Below are positions 14,464 to 21,444 of a stretch of 21,444 nucleotides of DNA, piece by piece; position 1 is the first letter of the stretch; the number at the start of each line of letters is the position of its first letter. The notes beneath the pieces are model-generated. The model saw only the letters and a program-made list of their open reading frames with translations, did not search any database and was not told where the DNA came from. The stretch covers positions 1 to 21,444 of the forward strand of contig DOTB01000032.1 of assembly GCA_003513845.1 (NCBI GenBank), in the 5' to 3' direction. The DNA is from Candidatus Atribacteria bacterium (GTDB lineage Bacteria > Atribacterota > Phoenicimicrobiia > Phoenicimicrobiales > Phoenicimicrobiaceae). The position numbers were made by a program, and so were the translations under genes.

Positions 14464-15003
14464 TTATTTTTTAAAAGGCATACCCATATACTCTAAAAGA
14501 GCTCTGCCTTCTTCATCGTTTCTAGCATTAGTTATGATAGTAACATTCATTCCTAAAGTATTAGTAGCTTGATCAAAATCTATTTCAGGGAAAATCAACT
14601 GTTCTTTTATTCCTATAGTATAATTCCCTCTTCCATCAAAGGAGTCAGATGGAACACCTCTAAAATCTCGAATTCTAGCAATAGCTACGTTAATAAATTT
14701 GTCTAAAAAGTCATACATTCTGTCATTTCGTAAAGTAACTTTACAACCTACAGGCATGCCTTTTCTAACTCCGAAATTGGAAATAGATTTTTTTGCTCTG
14801 GTAATGATGGGTTTTTGACCACTGATAATAGCTAATTCCTTGACAGCTTCATCCATAATCTTAGAATCTTTAATGGAACTTCCTAAACCCATGTTAATCA
14901 CCACCTTCTTTAATCTAGGTACTGCCATTACACTTTTATATTTAAATTTTTTCATCATTTCTGGAACAACTTGTTCAAAATATTTATCTTTTAATCGGGG
15001 CAT
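14464..15003 (-). CDS. rplE: 50S ribosomal protein L5
   Basis: L5 binds 5S rRNA and forms bridge B1b in the central protuberance. The 179-residue protein starts [20 protein letters not shown] and contains [13 protein letters not shown], the [19 protein letters not shown] loop, RDFRGV and the [20 protein letters not shown] end. AGGAGGTTA precedes the ATG. It lies 10 bp after rplX; a repeat-filled gap separates it from rpsN. Confidence 0.98.
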   Translation of the reverse strand: MPRLKDKYFEQVVPEMMKKFKYKSVMAVPRLKKVVINMGLGSSIKDSKIMDEAVKELAIISGQKPIITRAKKSISNFGVRKGMPVGCKVTLRNDRMYDFLDKFINVAIARIRDFRGVPSDSFDGRGNYTIGIKEQLIFPEIDFDQATNTLGMNVTIITNARNDEEGRALLEYMGMPFKK

Positions 15004-15013
15004 AATTAACCTC

Positions 15014-15343
15014 CTAAACCTTATCTATTATTTCTCCGCATTTTTTACACACTCTAACTCTCTTGCCCTCTTTAGTTCTTTCTCTCTTTATATTTGTAGG
15101 TTTATTGCATTTGTTACAAATTAATTTTATATTAGAAATATGCAAGGTACCCTCTTTTTTAATTACTCCTCCCTGTGGAACTTTTTGGGAAGGTTTATTA
15201 TGTTTTTTTAAAAAATTTACGCCTTCAATTATTACCCTCATCTTCTCAGGAAAAATACTAACAATTTTCCCACTTTTTCCTTTATCATCTCCACTTATAA
15301 CTAATACATTATCTCCCTTTTTAAAATTTACTTTATTAATCAC
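15014..15343 (-). CDS. rplX: 50S ribosomal protein L24
   Basis: L24 initiates large-subunit assembly and lies near the tunnel exit. The 109-residue protein has the KOW motif ([19 protein letters not shown], about 8-26) and a C-terminal zinc-ribbon-like region with two CXXC pairs ([10 protein letters not shown] ... [10 protein letters not shown]), a form seen in many but not all bacteria. The start is GTG at 15343, with GGAGGG upstream. It lies 21 bp after rplN. Confidence 0.97.
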   Translation of the reverse strand: MINKVNFKKGDNVLVISGDDKGKSGKIVSIFPEKMRVIIEGVNFLKKHNKPSQKVPQGGVIKKEGTLHISNIKLICNKCNKPTNIKRERTKEGKRVRVCKKCGEIIDKV

Positions 15344-15364
15344 ACCACTATCCCTCCATTCACT

Positions 15365-15733
15365 CTATACCACTTCTGAAGCTAGTGATATTATTTTCAT
15401 AAAATTTTTATTTCTCAATTCACGAGCGACAGGTCCGAATATTCTTGTTCCTACTGGTTCATTCTGATTATTTATTACTACTGCTGCATTGTCATCAAAT
15501 CGAACATAAGAACCATCGGGGCGACTATGTTCTTTCTTGGTCCGGACAATAACTGCCCTTACTACTTCACCTTTTTTACATGTTCCTCCTACTGCTGCTT
15601 CCTTGACTGAGGCAATAATAATATCCCCAATTTTAGCGTATCTTCTTCGAGAACCACCTAAGACTTTTATACATTGTATTTCTTTAGCACCTGAATTATC
15701 TGCTACAAATAATCGTGTTTGCATTTGTATCAT
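15365..15733 (-). CDS. rplN: 50S ribosomal protein L14
   Basis: L14 lies at the subunit interface, contacts 16S rRNA and is the binding site of the silencing factor RsfS. The 122-residue protein begins [19 protein letters not shown] and has [31 protein letters not shown] and the [13 protein letters not shown] end. It is the standard length and one of the most conserved proteins in the window. It lies 45 bp after rpsQ. Confidence 0.98.
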   Translation of the reverse strand: MIQMQTRLFVADNSGAKEIQCIKVLGGSRRRYAKIGDIIIASVKEAAVGGTCKKGEVVRAVIVRTKKEHSRPDGSYVRFDDNAAVVINNQNEPVGTRIFGPVARELRNKNFMKIISLASEVV

Positions 15734-15778
15734 TTTCGCTACCCTCTCTCCCTAATCATTTTATGTCATCAAAATATC

Positions 15779-16036
15779 TTATTTAGATTTTTCTAGTATC
15801 TCTACAACTCTCCACTTTTTTCTTTTGCTTAAAGGTCGAGTTTCTGCAATCTTTACCTTATCTCCAATGTTACAATTATTTTTTTCATCATGAGCTATAA
15901 ATTTTGATGATTTTTTTATTCGTTTTCCATAAAGAGGATGTGATACCAGGTATTCTACTTTTACTACCACACTCTTTTCCATTTTATCACTTACAACTCT
16001 ACCAACTTTCGTTTTTATTTTCCCCCCGGACAACAT
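15779..16036 (-). CDS. rpsQ: 30S ribosomal protein S17
   Basis: S17 is a primary 16S rRNA binding OB-fold protein. The 85 residues carry [39 protein letters not shown], and [20 protein letters not shown], the conserved family blocks. AAGGAGGG precedes the ATG at 16036. It lies 26 bp after rpmC. Confidence 0.97.
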   Translation of the reverse strand: MLSGGKIKTKVGRVVSDKMEKSVVVKVEYLVSHPLYGKRIKKSSKFIAHDEKNNCNIGDKVKIAETRPLSKRKKWRVVEILEKSK

Positions 16037-16062
16037 TTAACCCTCCTTCGTTAACTCATATT

Positions 16063-16260
16063 TTATTTTTTTAGCATCTCAATTTCTCTTAAAATTGTCT
16101 TTACCCGAGCAATATTACGTTTTACTTCTCTTATCCTCATGGGATTACCCAATTGTCCCGTTACCATTTGGAATCTTAAACTAAATAACTCATCCTTAAA
16201 ATCAACTAACTTTTTTTGAAGTTCTTCTATTGATAAATCTCTCAATTCATTAGATTTCAT
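16063..16260 (-). CDS. rpmC: 50S ribosomal protein L29
   Basis: L29 is a small two-helix protein at the tunnel exit, part of the docking site for signal recognition particle and trigger factor. The 65 residues start [20 protein letters not shown] and contain [20 protein letters not shown] and the [14 protein letters not shown] helix. Its ATG directly abuts the rplP stop, so translation is coupled. Confidence 0.97.
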   Translation of the reverse strand: MKSNELRDLSIEELQKKLVDFKDELFSLRFQMVTGQLGNPMRIREVKRNIARVKTILREIEMLKK

Positions 16261-16683
16261 TTATTCCACCACCTGTTCTTCTCTGGAAAGAAACCGAGTT
16301 TTTATGGGTAATTTATGTGCAGCTAAACGCATTGCTTCTTTAGCTAAACTTTTATCTACTCCCCCTAACTCAAACAATATCTTTCCAGGTTTCACTACAG
16401 CTACCCAATGATCTGGTGCTCCTTTTCCTTTACCCATTCTAGTTTCTGCTGGTTTTTTAGTTACTGCTTTATCAGGAAATATCCGTATCCAAACCTTTCC
16501 ACCTCTTTTTACAGCATGAGTAATACTAATTCTTGCCGCTTCGATTTGAGCACTAGTTATCCAATGAGGTTCTAATGCTTGTAAACCAAATTCTCCAAAA
16601 GCAAGCAAATTTCCTTTATTAGCACAACTCTTTATCTTCCCCCTATGAGGTTTACGGTATTTTGTTCTAGTTGGTTGTAACAT
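16261..16683 (-). CDS. rplP: 50S ribosomal protein L16
   Basis: L16 lies near the A site and peptidyl transferase centre. The 140-residue protein begins [19 protein letters not shown] and includes [38 protein letters not shown] and the [15 protein letters not shown] block. Its start lies 17 nt inside the end of rpsC and its stop touches the rpmC start, so the three genes are coupled. Confidence 0.98.
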   Translation of the reverse strand: MLQPTRTKYRKPHRGKIKSCANKGNLLAFGEFGLQALEPHWITSAQIEAARISITHAVKRGGKVWIRIFPDKAVTKKPAETRMGKGKGAPDHWVAVVKPGKILFELGGVDKSLAKEAMRLAAHKLPIKTRFLSREEQVVE

Positions 16684-17410
16684 TTTTTTGTTCTCCTTCT
16701 ACACCTAATTCTTCAGTACCTTCATTAACTAAAGCACCAGCTTCTTGTTTCTGGATTATTTTTTCTACCAGTTTATCATTTTTTGAAGGTAATATCTCTC
16801 CTTTAAAAATCCAAACTTTAACTCCAATTTTTCCATAAGTAGTATTAGCTTCAGCAAATCCATAATCTATATCTGCTCTCAAGGTATGAAGAGGTAATCT
16901 TCCTTCTAAATGCCACTCTGTCCTAGCTATTTCTGCTCCTCCTATTCTTCCAGAACAAGATATCTTGATCCCTTCAGCCCCCGCCCTCATAGAGCGGCTT
17001 GCTGCTTGTTTCATAGCTCTTTTAACTGAACCTTTTCTTTCTAATTGTTCAGCAATCGTCTCAGCAACTAATTGAGAATCTAATTCGGGAATTTTTACTT
17101 CAGTAATTTTAATTTGCAATTCACCCTTTACAAACTTTGCTAATTCATCCCTTAATTTAGTTACTTCTGCTCCTTTTCTTCCAATAACAATTCCGGGTCT
17201 TGAACATTTTATAGTCACTCTCACCCGATCAGCTATGCGCTCAATTTCTATATCAGATATGCCAGCACGTTTTAAATGCGTTTTAATAAATTTTTTTATC
17301 TCATAATCTTCATATATATACTTCGCATAACTTTTTTTAGCAAACCATTTAACATCCCAATCTCTTATAATTCCAACCCTTAATCCTTTTGGATGTACTT
17401 TTTGTCCCAA
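16667..17410 (-). CDS. rpsC: 30S ribosomal protein S3
   Basis: S3 lines the mRNA entry tunnel. The 247-residue protein starts [18 protein letters not shown], has a KH domain with the GXXG loop in [12 protein letters not shown] (around residue 75), and the C-terminal domain with [14 protein letters not shown] [20 protein letters not shown] and [10 protein letters not shown]. About 30 residues of low-complexity acidic tail follow. The start is TTG at 17410, immediately after the rplV stop, with GGGAGGGGAG upstream. It overlaps rplP by 17 nt. Confidence 0.98.
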   Translation of the reverse strand: MGQKVHPKGLRVGIIRDWDVKWFAKKSYAKYIYEDYEIKKFIKTHLKRAGISDIEIERIADRVRVTIKCSRPGIVIGRKGAEVTKLRDELAKFVKGELQIKITEVKIPELDSQLVAETIAEQLERKGSVKRAMKQAASRSMRAGAEGIKISCSGRIGGAEIARTEWHLEGRLPLHTLRADIDYGFAEANTTYGKIGVKVWIFKGEILPSKNDKLVEKIIQKQEAGALVNEGTEELGVEGEQKNVTTN

Positions 17411-17755
17411 TTATCTCCCCTCCCTTTTGGTATCAACTATAATAGTAATATGGCTGGTTCTCTTTCTTATTCTGCTAGCTCTCCCCATTGCTCTTGGTCT
17501 ATATCTTTTCAAAGTAGGTCCTTCATTTACAAAAGCTTCAGAGACATACAAATCTTCTACATCTATACTATTATTATTTTGAGCATTATATATTGCTGAT
17601 TTTAAAACATTATAAACAATCTTAGCTGAACGGTTAGGAAGAAACTTTAATACTAAAAGAGCTTCGCCTGCATCTTTACCGCGAATTATATCTATAGCTT
17701 GTCTTCCCTTACGAGCAGAGATTGGTAAGTATTTTCCTTCCGCCTTTACACCCAT
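17411..17755 (-). CDS. rplV: 50S ribosomal protein L22
   Basis: L22 has a beta-hairpin that lines the exit tunnel and is a site of macrolide-resistance changes. The 114 residues include SARKGRQAIDIIRGKDAGEA, SAIYNAQNN and the hairpin region RYRPRAMGRASRIRKRTSHI. The ATG at 17755 has AGGAGGA upstream. It is split from rpsS by a 272-bp gap with a hairpin element, while in most bacteria the two genes are adjacent. Confidence 0.98.
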   Translation of the reverse strand: MGVKAEGKYLPISARKGRQAIDIIRGKDAGEALLVLKFLPNRSAKIVYNVLKSAIYNAQNNNSIDVEDLYVSEAFVNEGPTLKRYRPRAMGRASRIRKRTSHITIIVDTKREGR

Positions 17756-17843
17756 TGCTTTCCTCCTAATTATTAACTTTTTTGTTAATTTACCTTTACC
17801 GATTTTATTAAATTAGAATGAACTCATCTTTTCATCTTTTAAC

Positions 17844-17936
17844 AAGATTGTCAGGGGAGTGAACTCCCCGCAAAATCTCTCTCTATCTCTTTTTTTACTC
17901 CATTTCGATTTTATATAAAACTTCCCTGACAATCTT
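17844..17936. repeat. 93-bp intergenic hairpin element, copy D (rpsS-rplV gap)
   Basis: The ends are AAGATTGTCAGGG and CCCTGACAATCTT, an exact 13-bp inverted repeat. The internal hairpin is GGGGAGT-GA-ACTCCCC (17855-17870). The centre is a pyrimidine tract followed by TTTACTCCATTTCGATTTTA and TATAAAAC. The conserved sequence continues as ACTAAAATCTATTCC, CTTATGCCCG and a decayed hairpin ending CCGATATTA that runs into the rpsS stop codon (18028-18030). It is the best-preserved terminal repeat among the copies. Confidence 0.8.
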
Positions 17937-18027
17937 ACTAAAATCTATTCCTTATTCAAACTTATGCCCGTAAAAAGGGGCAAAATAATTTTCTTTTTAA
18001 CGTCATAATTTTAAAGAAATTCCGATA

Positions 18028-18312
18028 TTATTTTAGTGAAGTTGATCTCTCTGTATGAGCACTGTGTCCTTTAAAAATTCGAGTTGGAGCAAATTCTCCC
18101 AGTTTGTGGCCTACCATATTTTCAGTAATATATACTGGTATATGCCTTTTACCATTGTGGACAGCAATAGTATGTCCAACCATTATCGGGAAAATAGTTG
18201 AATTTCTAGACCAAGTCTTGATTATCGCTTTCTTCCTCTTTTGATTTAATTCTCGTATTTTGTTTAATAATTTTTCGTCAATATAAGGTCCTTTTTTTAA
18301 AGATCTAGACAT
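18028..18312 (-). CDS. rpsS: 30S ribosomal protein S19
   Basis: S19 sits in the small-subunit head beside S13. The 94 residues begin [19 protein letters not shown] and contain [40 protein letters not shown] and the [17 protein letters not shown] end. GGGAGGTAG precedes the ATG. The stop codon overlaps the end of the repeat module associated with copy D. It lies 21 bp after rplB. Confidence 0.98.
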   Translation of the reverse strand: MSRSLKKGPYIDEKLLNKIRELNQKRKKAIIKTWSRNSTIFPIMVGHTIAVHNGKRHIPVYITENMVGHKLGEFAPTRIFKGHSAHTERSTSLK

Positions 18313-18333
18313 TTAAAAAACTACCTCCCTTAA

Positions 18334-19170
18334 CTATATTTTTTTTATCCGGTTTTTAACAATATATTTATCTGATATTTTATTCTTCTTCCTGGTTCGG
18401 TATCCCTTAGCAGGTATACCATTTGGAGAAACTGGATGTCTTCCACCTGCACTTTTTCCTTCTCCCCCACCCAAGGGGTGATCAATAGGATTCATAGCTA
18501 CACCTCGGACCGTAGGTCTTATACCTAACCACCGTTTTTTACCTGCTTTACCATATGATAAATTTTCATGAGTAAGGTTACTTACTTGCCCTATAGTAGC
18601 CATACATTCTAAATTTATTAATCTTACTTCTCCAGAAGGTAATTTAATGTGCGCATATTTACCTTCTTTAGCCATAAGTTGAGCTGTTGTCCCAGCCGAC
18701 CGAACCAATTTGCCACCTTGCCCAGGATTTAATTCTATATTATGAACTAAGGTACCAACAGGAATATCCTTTAGGGGTCTTGTGTTTCCTGCTTTTATAT
18801 CTGATTCTTTGCCAGAAATAACTATATCTCCCACATTCAATTTTTCAGGGCACAGGATATACCTTTTCTCGCCATCATAATATTTTAAAAGAGCAATACG
18901 AGCCGAACGATTGGGATCATATTCAATACTTGCAACCTTAGCTGGAATCCCATCTTTGTTTCTTTTGAAATCAATTATTCTGTATTTTCTTTTATTTCCT
19001 CCTCCCTGATGTCTTACGGTTAGTCTACCTTGATTATTTCTCCCACCTTTTCTATTTATACCTTTGGTCAAAGATTTTTCAGGTCTTTCAGTAGTTATTT
19101 CATCAAAAGATGAGATAGACATAAATCTTCTACCTGGAGAGGTCGGTTTAAACTTTTTTATCTCTGCCAC
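18334..19170 (-). CDS. rplB: 50S ribosomal protein L2
   Basis: L2 is needed for subunit association and peptidyl transferase function. The 278-residue protein has [37 protein letters not shown], and the conserved [20 protein letters not shown] segment with the functional histidine of DHPLGGGEG. The start is GTG at 19170 behind AAGGTG. It lies 36 bp after rplW. Confidence 0.98.
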   Translation of the reverse strand: MAEIKKFKPTSPGRRFMSISSFDEITTERPEKSLTKGINRKGGRNNQGRLTVRHQGGGNKRKYRIIDFKRNKDGIPAKVASIEYDPNRSARIALLKYYDGEKRYILCPEKLNVGDIVISGKESDIKAGNTRPLKDIPVGTLVHNIELNPGQGGKLVRSAGTTAQLMAKEGKYAHIKLPSGEVRLINLECMATIGQVSNLTHENLSYGKAGKKRWLGIRPTVRGVAMNPIDHPLGGGEGKSAGGRHPVSPNGIPAKGYRTRKKNKISDKYIVKNRIKKI

Positions 19171-19206
19171 TTTAATCTACACCTTTCTTAAAAATCTTTT
19201 TAATTT

Positions 19207-19494
19207 TTAAATATTTTCTAGTTCCCTAATCTTCTCGCCTGTTTTTAAAGTCACTATTGCTTTCTTCCAATGTGATGTCTTCCCTGAGTACCTACCTAAT
19301 CTCTTCTTTTTCCCGGGTACTTTCACAATATTAACCTTTGCTACTTTAGTCTTGAATTTTTCTTCAATAGCTTTTCCAATTTCGGAACTATTGGCTTCCC
19401 AATCAACTTTAAATACATATTTATTTTCTTCTTTTAATCTAACACTTTTTTCAGAAATTATTGGGTGTAATATAATATCTCTATCAGAAGGCAT
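19207..19494 (-). CDS. rplW: 50S ribosomal protein L23
   Basis: L23 lies at the tunnel exit and docks trigger factor and signal recognition particle. The 95 residues include ILHPIISEKSVRLKEENKY, the central VDWEANSSEIGKAIEEKF helix and the VKVP-like NIVKVPGKKKRLGRYSGKTS extension. Its ATG overlaps the rplD stop by one base (TAATG), with GAGGAGG inside the end of rplD. Confidence 0.97.
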   Translation of the reverse strand: MPSDRDIILHPIISEKSVRLKEENKYVFKVDWEANSSEIGKAIEEKFKTKVAKVNIVKVPGKKKRLGRYSGKTSHWKKAIVTLKTGEKIRELENI

Positions 19495-20117
19495 TACGAT
19501 AAAACCTCCTCAATCTGTTTTATTGCTTCTTTGGTAAATATCACTTTCCCGTGATTTAAAAGATCGTAAGTATTAAGTTTAGATACGGGCAGTGCTATTG
19601 CACCTTCGATATTTCTTATTGCTTGTTCTATATTTTTATCCTCTTTCCCAATTATTACTAATGGTTTTTCAAGTGCTTTTAGATTTTTTAAAATTTCAAC
19701 CATTTTTTTAGTCTTATTTTCATTTAAGGATAATTTATCTAAAATTACAATTTCGTTATTCTTTGCTTTATCTGAAAGAACTGATTTTAAAGCAACAATT
19801 TTCATCTTTTTAGGTAAAGAATAGGAATAATCTCTTGGAGTAGGTCCAAATACTGTTCCGCCCCCGACCCAAATAGGAGAACAATTAGTTCCTGCTCTAG
19901 CCCTTCCAGTTCCTTTTTGTCGCCAGGGTTTAGCCCCTCCTCCTCTTACTTCACTTCTATTTTTTGTTGAAGCGGTCCCCCTTCTCTTATCTGCTAAATA
20001 ACGTTTTACAACTTGATGAACAAGGTATTTGTTTATTTTAGCGTTAAAAATATTCTCATTTAGGGAAATCTCTCCAATTTCTTCTCCTTTAATATTATGT
20101 ATAGATAGATCAATCAT
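19494..20117 (-). CDS. rplD: 50S ribosomal protein L4
   Basis: L4 has an extended loop in the exit tunnel; in E. coli it also represses the S10 operon. The 207 residues carry the loop GGGAKPWRQKGTGRARAG, then SPIWVGGGTVFGPTPRDY and the globular C-terminal part ending in KEAIKQIEEVL. AAGGAGGA precedes the ATG at 20117. No obvious S10-leader structure was recognised upstream of rpsJ in the short stretch available, so L4 control cannot be judged here. Confidence 0.98.
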   Translation of the reverse strand: MIDLSIHNIKGEEIGEISLNENIFNAKINKYLVHQVVKRYLADKRRGTASTKNRSEVRGGGAKPWRQKGTGRARAGTNCSPIWVGGGTVFGPTPRDYSYSLPKKMKIVALKSVLSDKAKNNEIVILDKLSLNENKTKKMVEILKNLKALEKPLVIIGKEDKNIEQAIRNIEGAIALPVSKLNTYDLLNHGKVIFTKEAIKQIEEVLS

Positions 20118-20154
20118 AGCTAATCCTCCTTCCCTGATAAATATACCTTGACTA

Positions 20155-20778
20155 TTACATAGTTTTATTAATTATAAGTATTGTTCCCTTTGCTCCAGGT
20201 ACAGCACCTTTTACTAAAATTAAATTTCGCTGAATATCTACTTTCACTACTTCTAAATTCTTTATTTTCACTTTGTTGCTTCCCATATGACCAGGTAATT
20301 TTTGTCCTTTAAAGACCCGAGCAGCATCTGTGGAACCAATGGAACCTACTGACCTATAATATTCTTTTTGGCCGTGTGTTTTCGGTCCACCTGAAAATTT
20401 ATGTCTCTTAATCGCGCCAGCAAATCCCTTTCCTTTCGATATTCCAGTAATATCTACCTTCTCACCTTCTTTAAAAATATCTACTTTTATCTCTGTATTA
20501 GAAGATACTTTATTGGGGGCATCCACTTTAAATTCTTTTATATATTTTAAAGGTTCTATTTTTGCTTTATTAAAATGACCTAATAAAGGCTTAGAAACTT
20601 TTTTCTTGTCTATATCTTTAAATCCTAATTGTACAGCATTATAGCCATCTTTCTCTTCATTTTTTAACTGTATTACTCGACAGGGACCTGCAAGAATTAC
20701 AGTCACTGGAATAGAATCTCCATCCTTATTAAATATTTTCGTCATTCCTAGCTTTTCTCCTATTAATCCTAAAGCCAT
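20155..20778 (-). CDS. rplC: 50S ribosomal protein L3
   Basis: L3 nucleates large-subunit assembly and reaches the peptidyl transferase centre. From ATG 20778 it is 207 residues, starting MALGLIGEKLGMTKIFNKDG. A GTG five codons upstream overlaps the GGAGGTGA ribosome site and is rejected as the start. Conserved parts are VDITGISKGKGFAGAIKRH, FSGGPKTHGQKEYYRSVGSI and GQKLPGHMGSNKVKIKN. The 284-bp gap to rpsJ holds no gene. Confidence 0.97.
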   Translation of the reverse strand: MALGLIGEKLGMTKIFNKDGDSIPVTVILAGPCRVIQLKNEEKDGYNAVQLGFKDIDKKKVSKPLLGHFNKAKIEPLKYIKEFKVDAPNKVSSNTEIKVDIFKEGEKVDITGISKGKGFAGAIKRHKFSGGPKTHGQKEYYRSVGSIGSTDAARVFKGQKLPGHMGSNKVKIKNLEVVKVDIQRNLILVKGAVPGAKGTILIINKTM

Positions 20779-21062
20779 TTTTACTTTCTTCACCTCCAGA
20801 TCTAATCGCTAAAATCTTAAATTATTTTTCCCCAAGATTATCCTTAAACCCTTACTCCTTTTTGAAATTCCGATAGTACAATAGCACCAAATACTTTATT
20901 GCAACATTTATTTAACAATGTACAAATATTTTGTAATTTATTCTTTGTCTATTTTTTAAAAAATATTAACTTATTATTACCAATATTTTACACTTCATAG
21001 AACAGTTTAGATAATCTAAAATTGCATATCTTGTTTAATTTCACCTTTAGTAATTGTTTCAA

Positions 21063-21371
21063 TTATTCTAAAGTTTTTATCTCGATATCCACTCCGGAAG
21101 GTAAATCAAGATGCATCAATGCTTCGATAGTTTTAGTTGAGGGTTCAAGGATATCGACTAATCTTTTATGGGTCCTCATTTCAAACTCTTCTCTCGACTT
21201 TTTATCCACATGTGGTGAACGTAACACGCAATATCTATTTATCTCAGTTGGTAAAGGTATAGGTCCAGAATATTTTCCCCCTATTCTTTTTACAGTGTCA
21301 ATAATTTTTAAAATAGAGTTATCTAATATTCTATGGTCGTATGCTTGTATGCGAATTCTTATCTTTTGCAT
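21063..21371 (-). CDS. rpsJ: 30S ribosomal protein S10
   Basis: S10 is a small-subunit head protein and also the NusE transcription antitermination factor. From ATG 21371 it is 102 residues, starting [19 protein letters not shown]; a thirteen-residue longer frame from 21410 is not family-like, and GGGAGGA lies before the inner ATG. Conserved parts are [20 protein letters not shown] and the [16 protein letters not shown] block. It is the first gene of the S10 run; whatever precedes it (tuf in many bacteria) is outside the window. Confidence 0.97.
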   Translation of the reverse strand: MQKIRIRIQAYDHRILDNSILKIIDTVKRIGGKYSGPIPLPTEINRYCVLRSPHVDKKSREEFEMRTHKRLVDILEPSTKTIEALMHLDLPSGVDIEIKTLE

Positions 21372-21416
21372 ATAGTGTTTATTTTTCCTCCCTCTCTTCT
21401 CATATCTCATATTTAG

Positions 21417-21444
21417 TTAGCTGGTTAGCTGGTTATCTGGTTAA
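21417..21444. repeat. Octamer tandem TTAGCTGG x3.5 upstream of rpsJ
   Basis: The units ttagctgg, ttagctgg, ttatctgg and ttaa follow one another up to the window edge, so the array may continue. This is the cleanest example of the 8-bp word family in the window. Confidence 0.7.

Noticed and set aside
20779..21062. Possible promoter or S10-type leader in the rpsJ-rplC gap
   Set aside because: Several TTGNNN and TATNNT pairs exist on the minus strand, but none has both boxes and correct spacing, and no L4-leader-like structure was recognised. The gap holds AT-rich sequence and a fragment resembling the hairpin module.
21372..21410. N-terminal extension of S10
   Set aside because: The thirteen added residues do not resemble the family, and GGGAGGA is placed before the inner ATG.

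Overview
The window is one side of a bacterial S10-spc-alpha ribosomal protein supercluster. All 34 genes lie on the minus strand, so transcription runs from high to low coordinates. The order is rpsJ-rplC-rplD-rplW-rplB-rpsS-rplV-rpsC-rplP-rpmC-rpsQ-rplN-rplX-rplE-rpsN-rpsH-rplF-rplR-rpsE-rplO-secY-adk-map-infA-rpmJ-rpsM-rpsK-rpsD-rpoA-rplQ, then ecfA-ecfA-ecfT-truA. The genome is strongly AT-rich. It has clear Shine-Dalgarno sites and makes heavy use of GTG and TTG starts (secY, rpsC, rpsK and probably rplR start with TTG). The tail ecfA-ecfA-ecfT-truA after rplQ, the zinc-type S14, and the cysteine-bearing S4, L36, L24 and adenylate kinase fit a Bacillota-like or related deep-branching anaerobic lineage, possibly an uncultivated phylum. 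The sequence alone does not settle the phylum.

The coding part is ordinary except for one gap: rpmD (L30), normally between rpsE and rplO, is absent, and those two genes overlap by 14 nt. Several starts were moved inward from the longest open frame on Shine-Dalgarno evidence (rpsJ, rplC, rplF, rpsH, rplR, infA). rpmJ is a 38-residue gene that is easily missed. A long AT-rich hairpin after rplQ probably ends the ribosomal transcript before the ECF transporter genes.

The unusual content is between the genes. Parts of the operon are tightly packed, with overlaps or gaps of 0 to 60 nt. It is also broken by about ten gaps of roughly 200 to 290 bp, plus one of about 520 bp, and nearly all are filled with repeats. 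Two classes stand out. (1) A family of about 91-93 bp elements with terminal inverted repeats (AAGATTGTCAGGG) and an internal hairpin, often followed by a second hairpin module, lies between secY/adk, rplR/rpsE, rplE/rpsN and rpsS/rplV, with a degenerate copy between map/infA. All copies have the same orientation relative to transcription. (2) Long degenerate arrays hold a strict 7-bp phase (up to about 17 successive units) while the word drifts, alongside 8-bp arrays built on TTAGCTGG-like words. An 81-bp inverted repeat of the GTCATTGCGAG type, half of another copy, and a perfect 20-bp palindrome complete the set.

Together the genes supply the ribosome core, initiation factor 1, the RNA polymerase alpha subunit, the Sec translocon channel, methionine removal from nascent proteins, adenine nucleotide balance, vitamin or metal uptake energised by an ECF module, and tRNA pseudouridylation. 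The repeats are the part worth a second look.
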